From the NCBI RefSeq assembly GCF_050859025.1, contig NZ_CP138200.1:372001-436000 (forward strand): a stretch of DNA of 64,000 bases. The letters run 5' to 3'. Shown here one piece after another: positions 19,104 through 28,498 of the stretch. The stretch is from Wukongibacter sp050859025 (GTDB lineage: Bacteria > Bacillota > Clostridia > Peptostreptococcales > Caminicellaceae). The translations under genes were made by a program, and so were the position numbers. The notes under the pieces were generated by a model. It was not told the origin of the DNA. It saw only the letters and a list, made by a program, of their open reading frames with translations, and ran no database searches. Every line of letters starts with the position of its first letter. The first letter of the stretch is position 1.

Positions 19104-19192
19104 AGGGCTGTCTCATAAAGTAAACTTATAAGTACAGCCCTGGGGTGTTTCAGAATGAATGAAGCTTAGAGTTTTAAAATTTAATCATTCTG
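19104..19192. terminator. Convergent (bidirectional) terminators between the lyase and the cupin regulator
   Basis: Two hairpins: AGGGCTGT/ACAGCCCT (19104-19141) and CAGAATGA/TCATTCTG (19151-19192). The first resembles the GGGCTGTCTCA hairpin at 50456. Confidence 0.6.
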
Positions 19193-19217
19193 AGAGATCC
19201 CCTTTAAGACTTATTTT

Positions 19218-19763
19218 CTATATTTCCCCTTCTTTTACAGAAAACCAATGGCTAATACAGGTTTCATCTCCATTATTTCTGTAGTTATGTGGAGTAAATT
19301 TATTAATATAGACACTATCACCTTTGTTTAATAAATATACGTCATTATCAATTTTTATTTCAAGGCATCCTTCTATAACTACACCAATTTCTTCATAATT
19401 GTGTCCCCAAGATGTATTACCATAATTACTATGGGGCTCTAATACAATGCATATTCCTGTTAACATCTTATCTTTAGGGCTTAATAGCTCAAATTTAACG
19501 TTATTATCGGAGGTTTTAAAAAAATTTTGCCTATCCTTTTTTCTCACTATCAAGGATTGTGTGTCGTCAGATGTTTGTATCAAATCTACGATATTTATAT
19601 CTAAAACCTTACATATTTGTTGTAGATTGCTGACCGATGGACTGTTAAGATCTCTTTCAATGTTACTAATAAATCCATTTGATAGATTGGTTAACTCAGA
19701 TAATTGTTTGATTGTAAGCCCTTTTTTCTTTCTAAAATACTTAATCTTTTCCCCAAGCTGCAT
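19218..19763 (-). CDS. XRE-family regulator with C-terminal cupin domain
   Basis: The 181-residue protein has an N-terminal helix-turn-helix (LTIKQLSELTNLSNGFISNIER at about 15-37) and a C-terminal cupin (HNYEEIGVVIEG, then HNYRNNGD). This arrangement is typical of small-molecule-responsive repressors of amino acid, amine or sulfur metabolism genes. It is convergent with the lyase gene and reads toward it. The ATG has GGAG upstream on the minus strand. It may control the lyase cluster or the neighbouring amino-acid genes; no operator was identified. Confidence 0.85.
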   Translation of the reverse strand: MQLGEKIKYFRKKKGLTIKQLSELTNLSNGFISNIERDLNSPSVSNLQQICKVLDINIVDLIQTSDDTQSLIVRKKDRQNFFKTSDNNVKFELLSPKDKMLTGICIVLEPHSNYGNTSWGHNYEEIGVVIEGCLEIKIDNDVYLLNKGDSVYINKFTPHNYRNNGDETCISHWFSVKEGEI

Positions 19764-19893
19764 TATTTACTCTCCTTTATTTTGATGATCTAAAGGGTTG
19801 CTAAATTATAGACCTTTACATTCATTATACTTTAAATATTTTTGTAAAACAATGCATTTGCTTGAGTTAGTTAATCTTAACAATGAAATATTG

Positions 19894-19962
19894 CTATAGG
19901 GATTTAGGTAAAGACTTTAATTTGTACATATACAAATTAAGTTTTACTATATAAACCCTATA
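19894..19962. repeat. Dispersed palindrome, full copy
   Basis: The arms begin CTATAGGGATTT and end AAACCCTATA; the inner arms are ACTTTAATTTGTA and TACAAATTAAGTTTT. It closely matches the copy at 29709-29813. It lies in the 19764-20095 gap, which holds no gene. Confidence 0.6.
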
Positions 19963-20095
19963 TATCTAAGATAGTCTAAATGTCTAAATTAGTAATACAA
20001 TAACAGAATTTTTTACGTATCTCCTCATAACGAGTCTTGTATGGTCAAGGGAATAGCTTAAAACTTAGAATATAGGAGCCGAATATTTATTGTCT

Positions 20096-21340
20096 TTAAT
20101 AGATTCTATTAATAGCATAGCCATGCTCCTTTAGACTATCTGTAATTTGCCCTATATGATTATGTCCATTTGTTTCTACGGTTACTTCAAGCTGCACATT
20201 CATGAATCTGTCAAAGTCTTTAAATTGATTATGATCCAATTTAATAACATTTGCTCCCAGATCGGCAAGTATCTTAGATATATTTAAAAGCTGTCCTGGT
20301 GTATCGGGAAGATTTACGGAAAAACAGAATAGCCTTCCCCTAGAAACAAGACCATGATTAATCAAAGAGGACATAGTTACAACATCAATATTTCCTCCGC
20401 TTATTACAGAGACTATATTTTTATTTCGAGCTTCAAGTCTTTTTAAGGCCGCAAGGGACAAAGCACCAGCAGGTTCAGCAACAAGCTTATGTCTTTCCAG
20501 AAGCATAAGCAGTGCCTCCATAATATCGAAATCTGAAACAGTAATAATATCATCTACATAATCCTTTATTATAGAGAAGGTAAGATCACCGGGAGTCTTG
20601 ACAGCTACTCCATCGGCAATTGTTTCGACCTGATTGAGGGAAACCAGCCTATTACCATCCATTGAAAGCTTCATGGCCTTAGCTCCTTCTGGCTCTACTC
20701 CTATAATCTTTATATCAGGATTGATGGATTTTGCAGCAACGGCTATGCCGCTAATTAATCCGCCTCCTCCTACGGGTACTAGGATAATATCGGTATTTTG
20801 CAGCTCGTTCAGTATTTCTATTCCAATTGAGCCCTGACCAGCCATGATATCTAGATCATTAAAGGGATGAACAAAGGTATAGTTCATCTTTTTTTGAAGC
20901 CTTTGAGCCTCATTATAGGCAGCATCATAATTATCTCCAGCTAGGACTACCTTAGCCCCATATTTTTTTGTAGCTTCTACCTTTATTAAGGGTGTAGTTT
21001 TTGGCATAACAATAGTTGCCTCTATTCCAAGTCTTTGAGCTGAGTAGGCAACACCTTGGGCATGATTACCTGCCGATGATGCAATCAGACCTCTTTTCTT
21101 TTGATTATCACTTAATTTGCTAATCTTGTTATAGGCTCCTCTTATCTTATAGGCACCAGTGACTTGAAGGTTTTCAGGTTTTATATAAACCTCATTGTTA
21201 TATTCATTACTAAAAAAGGAACTGTATATTAATTCCGTTTTAGAAGATATACCCTCAAGTCGTTCCATTGCAGCCTTAATCTCTGAAAATTGTAGTAATG
21301 GTTTGTCATATTTTAAAGCGTAACTAGTAGCTCTTCCCAT
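20096..21340 (-). CDS. ilvA: Threonine ammonia-lyase with C-terminal ACT domain
   Basis: The 414-residue PLP enzyme converts threonine to 2-oxobutyrate and ammonia. The PLP-lysine motif is VTGAYKIRGA near residues 59-68; SSAGNHAQGVA and the Gly-rich phosphate loop GGGGLISG are present. A C-terminal ACT domain starts at about 330 (FSVNLPDTPGQLLNISKIL) and would bind an amino acid effector. The length suits the short threonine dehydratases rather than the 500-residue biosynthetic form. GGAGGG precedes the ATG. A T-box leader directly upstream indicates tRNA-dependent control, probably by isoleucine charging. Confidence 0.9.
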   Translation of the reverse strand: MGRATSYALKYDKPLLQFSEIKAAMERLEGISSKTELIYSSFFSNEYNNEVYIKPENLQVTGAYKIRGAYNKISKLSDNQKKRGLIASSAGNHAQGVAYSAQRLGIEATIVMPKTTPLIKVEATKKYGAKVVLAGDNYDAAYNEAQRLQKKMNYTFVHPFNDLDIMAGQGSIGIEILNELQNTDIILVPVGGGGLISGIAVAAKSINPDIKIIGVEPEGAKAMKLSMDGNRLVSLNQVETIADGVAVKTPGDLTFSIIKDYVDDIITVSDFDIMEALLMLLERHKLVAEPAGALSLAALKRLEARNKNIVSVISGGNIDVVTMSSLINHGLVSRGRLFCFSVNLPDTPGQLLNISKILADLGANVIKLDHNQFKDFDRFMNVQLEVTVETNGHNHIGQITDSLKEHGYAINRIY

Positions 21341-21412
21341 ATTTCTCCCTCCAGTAATATTTGGTTGTTATTATTTTAGTTATTTCTATTTTACTTGTAT
21401 AAATGAAACCAA

Positions 21413-21690
21413 TAAAAAAACGTCCATGAAGAATCATCTTCAAGGACGAGTATATTCCCGTGGTACCACCTTAATTGCATCTATACATATAGACACCTCT
21501 CTTTCAGTTCTAACAAACCTAAGCCTATAACGGGGCTAGACGTTATCCTTTACTATAGATATCTTAATATAATTCAAGGATACGGCTCGGGAGTGATTTA
21601 CATTTTACAAACAGTATCGGTTTTCAGCAGCCACCGACTCTCTGAGACTGTTAGGACTAGATTATTTATAGAGATAAGCAACTTAAAGGC
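21413..21690 (-). promoter_or_regulatory. T-box riboswitch upstream of threonine dehydratase (probable Ile specifier)
   Basis: On the minus strand there is a Stem I AG-box (AGAGAGTCGGTGG near 21630-21643), a specifier region reading AAATCACTCCCGAG with a likely ATC (Ile) codon at 21595-21597, the T-box AGGTGGTACCACGG (21457-21472), and a terminator hairpin CGTCC...GGACG followed by a T-run (21413-21450). This order is diagnostic. The specifier was assigned by eye from the context pattern, so it is less certain than the T-box itself. Confidence 0.92.
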
Positions 21691-21966
21691 TTAATAAATT
21701 TCTATGGGTAATCTAAGTTGTGGTAAAATGCCGTTCTCCGTCATAGCTTTTAAATATGTATCGAATATTATAATTATTCAAAATTTTAACACCATAAAAG
21801 GATATTGTCAATAGACAAAATAAAATTTGGCTATAATGAATAATGATTAGATGATACAATGATAAAAAAAGAATGTTGTTAATAAACATTAAGTAGATAT
21901 TCAAAGAGCCTATAATTTACTGTAGGCTATAAAGATAATAAAACAATTTTTAAGGGGGAAACCAAG

Positions 21967-23145
21967 ATGAAATACGATTTTAATAGGGTGATTGACAGAA
22001 GTAATAACTATGCAGTGAAGTATGATGAACTAGGAGTAAAGTTTGGAAGAGAAGATTTATGCTCAATGTGGGTTGCAGACATGGATTTTAAATCGGCAAA
22101 ACCTATTATAGATGCTATAAAGGAGAGGGCTGAACAAGGAATTTTTGGTTATACATCAAGACCCGATACCTATTATGAAGCAATGATTAATTGGTATAAA
22201 CGAAGATATGATTGGAATATAGATAAAGAGACGATAATACATAGCCCCTCTGTAGTTACATCTCTTAGTGTCATAATGAGAAACTTTACTAAGCCAGGAG
22301 ATAAGATTATAGTTCAATCCCCCGTATATTATCCTTTTTTCAATGTTGTGAAGAATAATGGTAGAGAGCTTGTACTAAATCCACTTATAAAGGTTAATGG
22401 GGACTATGTAATGGACTATGAGGATCTAGAGAAGAAGATTGATGATGATGTGAAATATTTGATTCTTTGTAATCCCCATAATCCAGTTGGAAGAGTATGG
22501 ACAAAGGATGAGCTTACAAGGCTTGGGGAGATTTGTATAAAAAACAACGTGAAGATCATAGCTGACGAGATACATGGGGACCTAGTATATGGTGAAAGAA
22601 AATATGTCCCATTCGCTTCCATCTCCGAAGAATTTAGTAAAAACACAATAACCTGTGTGTCGGCAACTAAGACCTTTAACATTGCAGGACTTCAAGCATC
22701 CTTTGCAATATTCCCTGATAAAGATGATTACGATAAGTTTGAGGATATATTAGGAATTTTAGACTTAAGAAGAAATAACTGCTTTAGCTTGGTCGCTGTT
22801 GAAGCTGCTTATAGATATGGTGAAGAATGGCTTAATCAGCTATTAGAGTACTTAGAAGGCAATGTACAATTTCTTATAGACTATTGTAGAGAAAATATTC
22901 CTAAAATCAAGCCCAATAAACCACAAGGAACATATCTTGTCTGGATTGATTGTAGGGAGCTTGGTTTAAGTGATGAGGACTTAAATGATTTTATGGTAAA
23001 TAAAGCAAGAATAGCTCTGGATGGCGGTAATTGGTTTGGATGTGAAGGAGAAGGGTATATGAGAATTAATATAGCTTCGCCTAGGGCTATTTTGGAAGAA
23101 GGCATCAAAAGAATTGAAAAAGCAGTTAAGGAGAACCTAGAATAA
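21967..23145 (+). CDS. PatB/MalY-type PLP C-S lyase (cystathionine beta-lyase-like)
   Basis: The 392-residue fold-type I PLP enzyme has the features of this subgroup: MWVADMDF near residue 35, NPHNPVGRVW, DEIHGDL and the PLP lysine in SATKTFN near 237. These enzymes cleave C-S bonds in cystathionine, cysteine or cysteine S-conjugates to pyruvate, ammonia and a thiol. It starts with ATG after AAGGGGG. It is followed by an NhaC-type carrier and then a D-cysteine desulfhydrase-like gene, so the three may form a thiol amino acid utilisation set. Confidence 0.87.
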   Translation: MKYDFNRVIDRSNNYAVKYDELGVKFGREDLCSMWVADMDFKSAKPIIDAIKERAEQGIFGYTSRPDTYYEAMINWYKRRYDWNIDKETIIHSPSVVTSLSVIMRNFTKPGDKIIVQSPVYYPFFNVVKNNGRELVLNPLIKVNGDYVMDYEDLEKKIDDDVKYLILCNPHNPVGRVWTKDELTRLGEICIKNNVKIIADEIHGDLVYGERKYVPFASISEEFSKNTITCVSATKTFNIAGLQASFAIFPDKDDYDKFEDILGILDLRRNNCFSLVAVEAAYRYGEEWLNQLLEYLEGNVQFLIDYCRENIPKIKPNKPQGTYLVWIDCRELGLSDEDLNDFMVNKARIALDGGNWFGCEGEGYMRINIASPRAILEEGIKRIEKAVKENLE

Positions 23146-23194
23146 TAAGTCAAGCATATAGGAGGTGAACATAGCAATAAGTAGAAATCTCAAT

Positions 23195-23262
23195 AAATCT
23201 TTTACATTTTGGTTTCTTGAAAAGTCCTGAAGTTGGCTATTTGAGAAATCAAAATGTAGATT
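23195..23262 (+). other. Inverted repeat in the leader of the NhaC-type gene
   Basis: ATCTTTTACATTTTG and CAAAATGTAGAT form the arms of a hairpin between the C-S lyase stop codon and the NhaC start. No T-run follows directly. Confidence 0.35.
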
Positions 23263-23321
23263 TATGAGTACGTTCTTTATAGTTGTATTTTCTAAAAATG
23301 AAAGTAAGGAGGAATTAGTTT

Positions 23322-24752
23322 ATGGAGTATGGCATTTTGAGTATTTTACCACCGTTAATTGCAATCCTATTGGCAATTCGTTCAAAGCAAGTTTTTATTT
23401 CTCTATTTGCTGGAATTTTTGTTGCAGAATTAATAATGGCAAGCTGGAGTCCTCTTACTGCCTTAAATAATTCTTTAAATGGTATTGTGGCAGTATTTTC
23501 TGAGGGTTGGATAACAAAAACTATTATTTTTTCATTTATTGTAGGTGCAATAATCACATTGATTCAAGCTTCAGGTGGTGTAGCTGGTTTTATTGAGTTT
23601 TTAACTGAAAAAACTAAAGCGGTAAAGAGTAAAAGAGGAGCTATGATGTTGTCTTTTATCATAGGTATAATAATATTCATAGAATCATCAATAACCATAC
23701 TTGTTTCTGGTGTAGTGGCTCGCCCACTAACAGATAGTTATAAGGTGTCAAGAGAGAAACTTGCCTTTATCTGTGACTCTACTGCGGCACCGATCTGTGG
23801 CCTTATTCCATTAAATGGATGGGGAGCAACACTTATAGGGATACTTGGAGTTCAGGTAAGTGCAGGTGTTATTTCAGGTAATCCCGTACAAATATTAGTA
23901 AAAAGTATTCCCTTTCAATTTTACTCAATTATAGCTGTACTATCGGTATTCTACTACATTTGGACCGGTAAGGACTGGGGACCAATGAAAAGGGCCGAAG
24001 AAAGGGCAATGACAACTGGTCAAGTTCTACGAGAAGGAGCTACACCCCTCATCTCTACTGAAGCAACCGACGTATCAGTAAAGGAAGGCATAACACCAAA
24101 TATGATGCACATGATATTGCCTTTAATAGTACTTATTGGAATGATGCCAATTGGGTTGTACGTTACTGGTGAAGGTAATATGATGAACGGTTCAGGCTCA
24201 ACATCAGTGTTCTGGGCAGTACTTGCCTCCTTAGCATTTTGCGGAATTTACTATATAGCAAAAAAACTAATGACTCTACACGAGTATATGGACTACTTTT
24301 ATAAAGGAGTAGGGGGAATGGTTCCAGTTGCATCACTATTAATATTTGCCTTTGCCATAGGTAACTCTATATCAAATCTTGGAACTGGCGAATATATGGC
24401 AAGCATAGTTGAGGGAAGAGTCAGCGGGGCACTAGGTCCAGCAATAATATTTATACTTGGTTGTATAATTGCATTTTCAACCGGCACAAGCTGGGGAACC
24501 TTTGCAATACTCATGCCTATAGCAATGCAAATGGCAGTAGCTATGGATGCGAACATATATGCAAGTGCTGGAGCCGTAATTTCAGGAGCCATTATGGGAG
24601 ATCATTGTTCGCCAATATCGGATACGACGATTCTAGCATCTATGGCCTCAGCCTCAGACCATATTGATCATGTTAAGACACAAGTACCATATGCATTACT
24701 ATCATCGGCTATAGCATTCGTTCTATATATTATAGTAGGATTTATTGGGTAA
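23322..24752 (+). CDS. NhaC-family Na+/H+ antiporter or sodium-coupled amino acid carrier
   Basis: The 476-residue protein has 11-12 hydrophobic helices and NhaC-superfamily motifs: FIESSITILVSGVVARPL in the first half and FSTGTSWGTFAILMPIA, then GDHCSPISDTT in the second. The last motif is the strongly conserved helix-break signature. Several members near amino-acid genes are thought to exchange organic anions rather than protons. Its place between a C-S lyase and a D-cysteine desulfhydrase homologue suggests such a role. AAGGAGGAA precedes the ATG. Confidence 0.87.
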   Translation: MEYGILSILPPLIAILLAIRSKQVFISLFAGIFVAELIMASWSPLTALNNSLNGIVAVFSEGWITKTIIFSFIVGAIITLIQASGGVAGFIEFLTEKTKAVKSKRGAMMLSFIIGIIIFIESSITILVSGVVARPLTDSYKVSREKLAFICDSTAAPICGLIPLNGWGATLIGILGVQVSAGVISGNPVQILVKSIPFQFYSIIAVLSVFYYIWTGKDWGPMKRAEERAMTTGQVLREGATPLISTEATDVSVKEGITPNMMHMILPLIVLIGMMPIGLYVTGEGNMMNGSGSTSVFWAVLASLAFCGIYYIAKKLMTLHEYMDYFYKGVGGMVPVASLLIFAFAIGNSISNLGTGEYMASIVEGRVSGALGPAIIFILGCIIAFSTGTSWGTFAILMPIAMQMAVAMDANIYASAGAVISGAIMGDHCSPISDTTILASMASASDHIDHVKTQVPYALLSSAIAFVLYIIVGFIG

Positions 24753-24924
24753 TTTATAGATAAGTCACACTAAAACTTACGATAAATTTCAAAGAAAATA
24801 ATGAAGGCTTTTATGTCTTTGAGGAAAAGCTATTTATTTTATAGTAGAATCTATATATATGAGTAGTGAAAAGAATATTGTATAATATTTGGAAAGAATT
24901 AATATGGAAAGGGGGATTATTAAC

Positions 24925-25914
24925 ATGATAAAGGTTCCTAGTAGAATCGAAATTGCTAACCTGCCTACAAAAATTGAGAAATTGGAAAGATTATCCCAAA
25001 AACTAAATGGACCAAATATATTTATCAAAAGAGATGACCAAACAGGCACAGAGATATCTGGTAATAAGGTGAGAAAGCTGGAATTTGCAGTAAAGGAAGC
25101 ATTGGATCAGGGCTGTAACCTGCTTATTACCTGTGGAGGTATTCAATCCAACCATGCTAGGGCTACAGCTGCTGTTGCCGCTAGGTTAGGATTATCATCA
25201 TGTTTGGTTCTTAGAAGCAATGGAGAAGAGGATATAGAGGGGAATCTTTTTTTAGATAAGGTATTAGGGGCAAAAATAAGATTTATTACTCCAGAAGAAT
25301 ATAGAGAAAAGAGAATGGAAATTATGGCAGACATAAGAAGTGAGCTGTCAAAGGAAGGCTATAAGCCCTATATAATTCCAGAAGGGGCATCAAACGGTAT
25401 AGGTACCTTTGGATATTTTAAAGCAATGGAAGAGATTATTCAGCAGGAAAAAGAAATGGGTATAAGATTTGATGCTGTAGTAATTGGTGTAGGATCAGGT
25501 GGAACCTATGGGGGGCTATTTCTTGCAAATAAAAGCATGAATCATGAGGCAAAAATATATGGAGTAAATGTATGTGATGATGCTAATTACTTTAAAAATC
25601 AAATTCAGAAAGTAATAAATGAAAGTCTTTCCTATATAGATGAACCCTTTGAATTTACCAAGGATGAAATTAATATTATAGATGGTTACGTTGGTAGAGG
25701 CTATGCCCTTAGTAGACCAGAAGAGATTGAGTTTATTCACGAATTAGCTAAGCTAGAGGGCGTTATCCTAGACCCAGTTTACACTGGTAAAGCCATGTTT
25801 GGTCTAGTAAATGAAATCAAAAAAGGTAATCTTAAGGAACATAAAAACATACTATTTATACACACAGGAGGTCTATACGGTCTATTTCCTAAAAAAGATT
25901 TGTTTTCCTTCTAA
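24925..25914 (+). CDS. D-cysteine desulfhydrase / ACC deaminase family PLP enzyme
   Basis: I prefer the ATG at 24925, preceded by AAAGGGGG nine bases upstream, over a TTG 36 bases earlier that has no ribosome site; this gives 329 residues. The family motifs are present: IKRDDQTG, SGNKVRKLEF with the PLP lysine near 50, CGGIQSNHARA and the phosphate loop VGSGGTYGG. Members degrade D-cysteine to pyruvate, sulfide and ammonia or open the ring of 1-aminocyclopropane carboxylate. The sequence alone does not separate these. Its neighbours favour cysteine or thiol amino acid breakdown. Confidence 0.85.
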   Translation: MIKVPSRIEIANLPTKIEKLERLSQKLNGPNIFIKRDDQTGTEISGNKVRKLEFAVKEALDQGCNLLITCGGIQSNHARATAAVAARLGLSSCLVLRSNGEEDIEGNLFLDKVLGAKIRFITPEEYREKRMEIMADIRSELSKEGYKPYIIPEGASNGIGTFGYFKAMEEIIQQEKEMGIRFDAVVIGVGSGGTYGGLFLANKSMNHEAKIYGVNVCDDANYFKNQIQKVINESLSYIDEPFEFTKDEINIIDGYVGRGYALSRPEEIEFIHELAKLEGVILDPVYTGKAMFGLVNEIKKGNLKEHKNILFIHTGGLYGLFPKKDLFSF

Positions 25915-25924
25915 AAGGAAGTAA

Positions 25925-26012
25925 TGTGACAGGGGATAATGTGACAGGGGACGGACCCATTTGACACGTATATCACAGCATGTTTGGGGGTCTATCCTCT
26001 GTCACATATTTC
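25925..26012. repeat. REP-like palindrome (TGACAGGGGA family)
   Basis: ATGTGACAGGGGATA is paired with TATCCTCTGTCACAT across an internal second GTGACAGGGGACGG. It sits between convergent genes. The 28440-28490 copy is closely related. Confidence 0.6.
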
Positions 26013-26066
26013 AAGCTCTTATATAAAAACTAACCTTTACAGTAGTCTCTTAATTTTTCATACATC

Positions 26067-26924
26067 CTACAAAAACTTTTCAAGCTTATCAGCCAATTCC
26101 TCTGAAATATTCATCAAAGGCAATCTAGTCTCCTCAGAATCTATAAGCCCTAACCTATTTAAACAATATTTAATTGGAGACGGATTAGGTTCTTCAAATA
26201 AAAGAGGGATAAAATTTGCAAGACCCTGCCATATATCAAGGGCTGATTTGAAATCATTTTCTTCAGCCTTTTTATAAACATCAATAAACTTTTCTGTATA
26301 TAAATGGGATGATGCTAGGATACCTCCCTGACCTCCTAGAGCCAAGGTTAGGTAAAAGAACATATCCTCTCCCGTTAAAATTGAAAAGTCATCCGGTGGA
26401 TTCATCAATAAAGATATTGTCTGCTTGATGTCCCCGCAAGCATCCTTCAATCCAACGACATTTTCAAGCTCGGCGAGCCTATATAGGGTTTCATTTTCAA
26501 TATTTCTACCGGTTCTATAGGGGATATTATAAATGATAATCTTGAGATCGGTAGCTTCTGATATTCTGAGATAATGCTCGTATATTCCTCTCTGAGATGG
26601 TCTATTGTAATAAGGGCTTACAGATAAGATCCCTTCTATATCATATTTTTCTACAATTTTTAATTGATTTAAAACCTTAAAGGTGTTATTTCCACCTAGT
26701 CCTATATAAACAGGTACTCTATTTTTTGTATATTCCATAGTTTTTTCAATAATTTCTTCATACTCATAATGGGAAATGGTTGGGACTTCTCCTGTAGTAC
26801 CTAATGGAATCAGCCCAGAAATGCCTTTATCGATATAATAATCTATTAATCTTTTGTAGGAATTAAAATCTACTTCATCGTCGGCGAAGGGTGTTACAAT
26901 CGGTAACCAGATACCTTTAAGCAT
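26067..26924 (-). CDS. dapA: DapA-family aldolase (dihydrodipicolinate synthase-like)
   Basis: The 285-residue TIM barrel has the key family positions: LGTTGEVPT with Thr43/Thr44, the Tyr of YNIPYRTG at about 132 and the Schiff-base lysine in VGLKDACGD at about 160. In DapA this Arg, within the RTG motif, contacts the substrate carboxylate. The enzyme would condense pyruvate with aspartate semialdehyde for lysine and peptidoglycan synthesis. An isolated copy in an amino acid catabolic area could instead be a hydroxy-oxo-acid aldolase of the same superfamily. AAAGGAGGA lies upstream. It is divergent from an AraC-type regulator. Confidence 0.82.
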   Translation of the reverse strand: MLKGIWLPIVTPFADDEVDFNSYKRLIDYYIDKGISGLIPLGTTGEVPTISHYEYEEIIEKTMEYTKNRVPVYIGLGGNNTFKVLNQLKIVEKYDIEGILSVSPYYNRPSQRGIYEHYLRISEATDLKIIIYNIPYRTGRNIENETLYRLAELENVVGLKDACGDIKQTISLLMNPPDDFSILTGEDMFFYLTLALGGQGGILASSHLYTEKFIDVYKKAEENDFKSALDIWQGLANFIPLLFEEPNPSPIKYCLNRLGLIDSEETRLPLMNISEELADKLEKFL

Positions 26925-27073
26925 TATAATGATCCTCCTTTAAATAATAAATAGGCTTCAACTATCCTTTCTCACATCCATTATATTCAAAATCTTATGA
27001 ATATATATTGCTTAAACTGCTTGAAATATTGCAAAAAGTGCTTTAATATAAAGGAAAAAGAAGAGGAATTTTT

Positions 27074-27970
27074 ATGAGAGAAGAAAATAATTTTCTAAAT
27101 ATAAAAAGGGGCTATCTAAAGACGGACTTTGAGTATTTTTATATAAAGGATAGGGTGAATTTAGAGTTTGAACCCCATTACCATGATTTTAACAAGATAA
27201 TCATATTTATATCTGGTAAGGTAACATACCTAATTGAAGGTAAAGCGTACAGGCTCAAGCCCTGGGACATACTTTTGGTAAGTAACAATGAGATACACAA
27301 GCCCATAATAGATTCTAATGAGGTATATGAACGTATAATTATTTGGGTAAACCCGCTTTTCTTAAAGAAGCACAACAATACAAGCTGTGATCTTTTGACA
27401 TGCTTTCAGCTGGCTTCAAGTCAGAAACGTAACTTAATAAGATTGGATTCTGAGCATCTTAATACTATAAAATATACTTCATCTCAATTAAATAATGAGC
27501 TTAAAAATAAAGAATTTGGAAGCAGAATAGTTAGAAATTCTTTGCTTTTACAGCTGGTAGTTTATTTAAATAGATTGTATTTACAAACAGAAAATGTAAA
27601 AGAAGAAAATGATATTGAATATGACCAGAGGATAGAAGCTATCTTAAAATATATTAATGAAAATCTTAATCAAGAGTTAACTATAGACAATCTTTCCTCA
27701 AAGTTCTTTGTGAGCAAATACTATCTCATGCATAGGTTTAAGAAACAAACTGGGTACACCATTCACAATTATATACTTCAAAAAAGACTCATAATGGCAA
27801 ATTTGCAAATAAAGAGGGGAAAGCCGATAACAGAGGTATATCTTGAATGTGGATTCGGCGACTATTCCAACTTCATAAGGGCCTTTAAAAAAATGTTTGG
27901 ATTGCCTCCAAAGCAGTACTATAAAGCTCTAAAGGAGCTTGAAAAGTCATATATGAATAGCAATCATTAG
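27074..27970 (+). CDS. AraC-family regulator with N-terminal cupin
   Basis: The 298-residue regulator has an N-terminal sugar- or ligand-binding cupin fold (EFEPHYHDFNKI motif, then KPWDILLVSNNEIHKP) and two C-terminal helix-turn-helix units at about 195-290 (LSSKFFVSKYYLMHRFK, then ECGFGDYSNFIRAFKKMFG and PPKQY). It is transcribed divergently from the dapA-like gene with a 150-bp gap, so it may regulate that gene. The ligand is unknown. Confidence 0.9.
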   Translation: MREENNFLNIKRGYLKTDFEYFYIKDRVNLEFEPHYHDFNKIIIFISGKVTYLIEGKAYRLKPWDILLVSNNEIHKPIIDSNEVYERIIIWVNPLFLKKHNNTSCDLLTCFQLASSQKRNLIRLDSEHLNTIKYTSSQLNNELKNKEFGSRIVRNSLLLQLVVYLNRLYLQTENVKEENDIEYDQRIEAILKYINENLNQELTIDNLSSKFFVSKYYLMHRFKKQTGYTIHNYILQKRLIMANLQIKRGKPITEVYLECGFGDYSNFIRAFKKMFGLPPKQYYKALKELEKSYMNSNH

Positions 27971-27975
27971 ATAAG

Positions 27976-28029
27976 AGTGGCTCAGAATGATGAATTCCTA
28001 TGTTACTTGAAGCTCCATTCTGAAACCAC
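27976..28029 (+). terminator. Hairpin after the AraC gene
   Basis: GTGG and CAGAATG pair with CATTCTG and CCAC. It lies between convergent genes and may serve both. Confidence 0.5.
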
Positions 28030-28039
28030 AATTTAATCC

Positions 28040-28264
28040 TTACTTCTTTTTAAACTGAACAAAAGTTTTAGAAAGATAAGGAAAAATGATTGAAACCAAT
28101 AACAAAGCAATAGAAGTATAAAACAAACCTCTATTATTATTTACGGGGCATACACCGGGAGGTAAGCCTTTATTGCTAAAATAGGTAGTTGCTAGGGCAT
28201 AAAGACCTAAGCTGATACCAGAAATAAAGAAGATATTTTCTACGATTTTAAGCTTTCTATTCAT
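28040..28264 (-). CDS. Small two-helix membrane protein, unknown function
   Basis: A 74-residue protein with two hydrophobic segments (about 10-28 and 47-64) and a basic C-terminal FVQFKKK. A GVCPVNNNRG loop between the helices contains the only Cys. GGAGG is present upstream of the ATG on the minus strand. I do not recognise the family. It faces the AraC gene and is isolated from other genes on its strand. Confidence 0.6.
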   Translation of the reverse strand: MNRKLKIVENIFFISGISLGLYALATTYFSNKGLPPGVCPVNNNRGLFYTSIALLLVSIIFPYLSKTFVQFKKK

Positions 28265-28437
28265 AATATACCTCCAGTCTGTTAGTATACATTTATTAGA
28301 TTAATCTGCCTAGCCAGTTCCTACAGCGAGAAGTTAATTTAATAATAGTATTTATAAGGAAGCATGTCAATTATTCACTAGGATTATTGAAAAAACATGG
28401 ATTGCTGTAAAGGATAAAAATGTAATAAGGAGGTTGA

Positions 28438-28492
28438 ACCATCTGACATACATCTCAGTGTGTCAGGGGGTCTGTCCCCTTGTCATATTTAG
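28438..28492. repeat. REP-like palindrome
   Basis: GTGTGTCAGGGGGTCTGTCCCC, then TTGTCATAT, matches the right half of the 25925-26012 element. It lies just after the stop codon of the MFS gene. Confidence 0.55.
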
Positions 28493-28498
28493 AGCAGA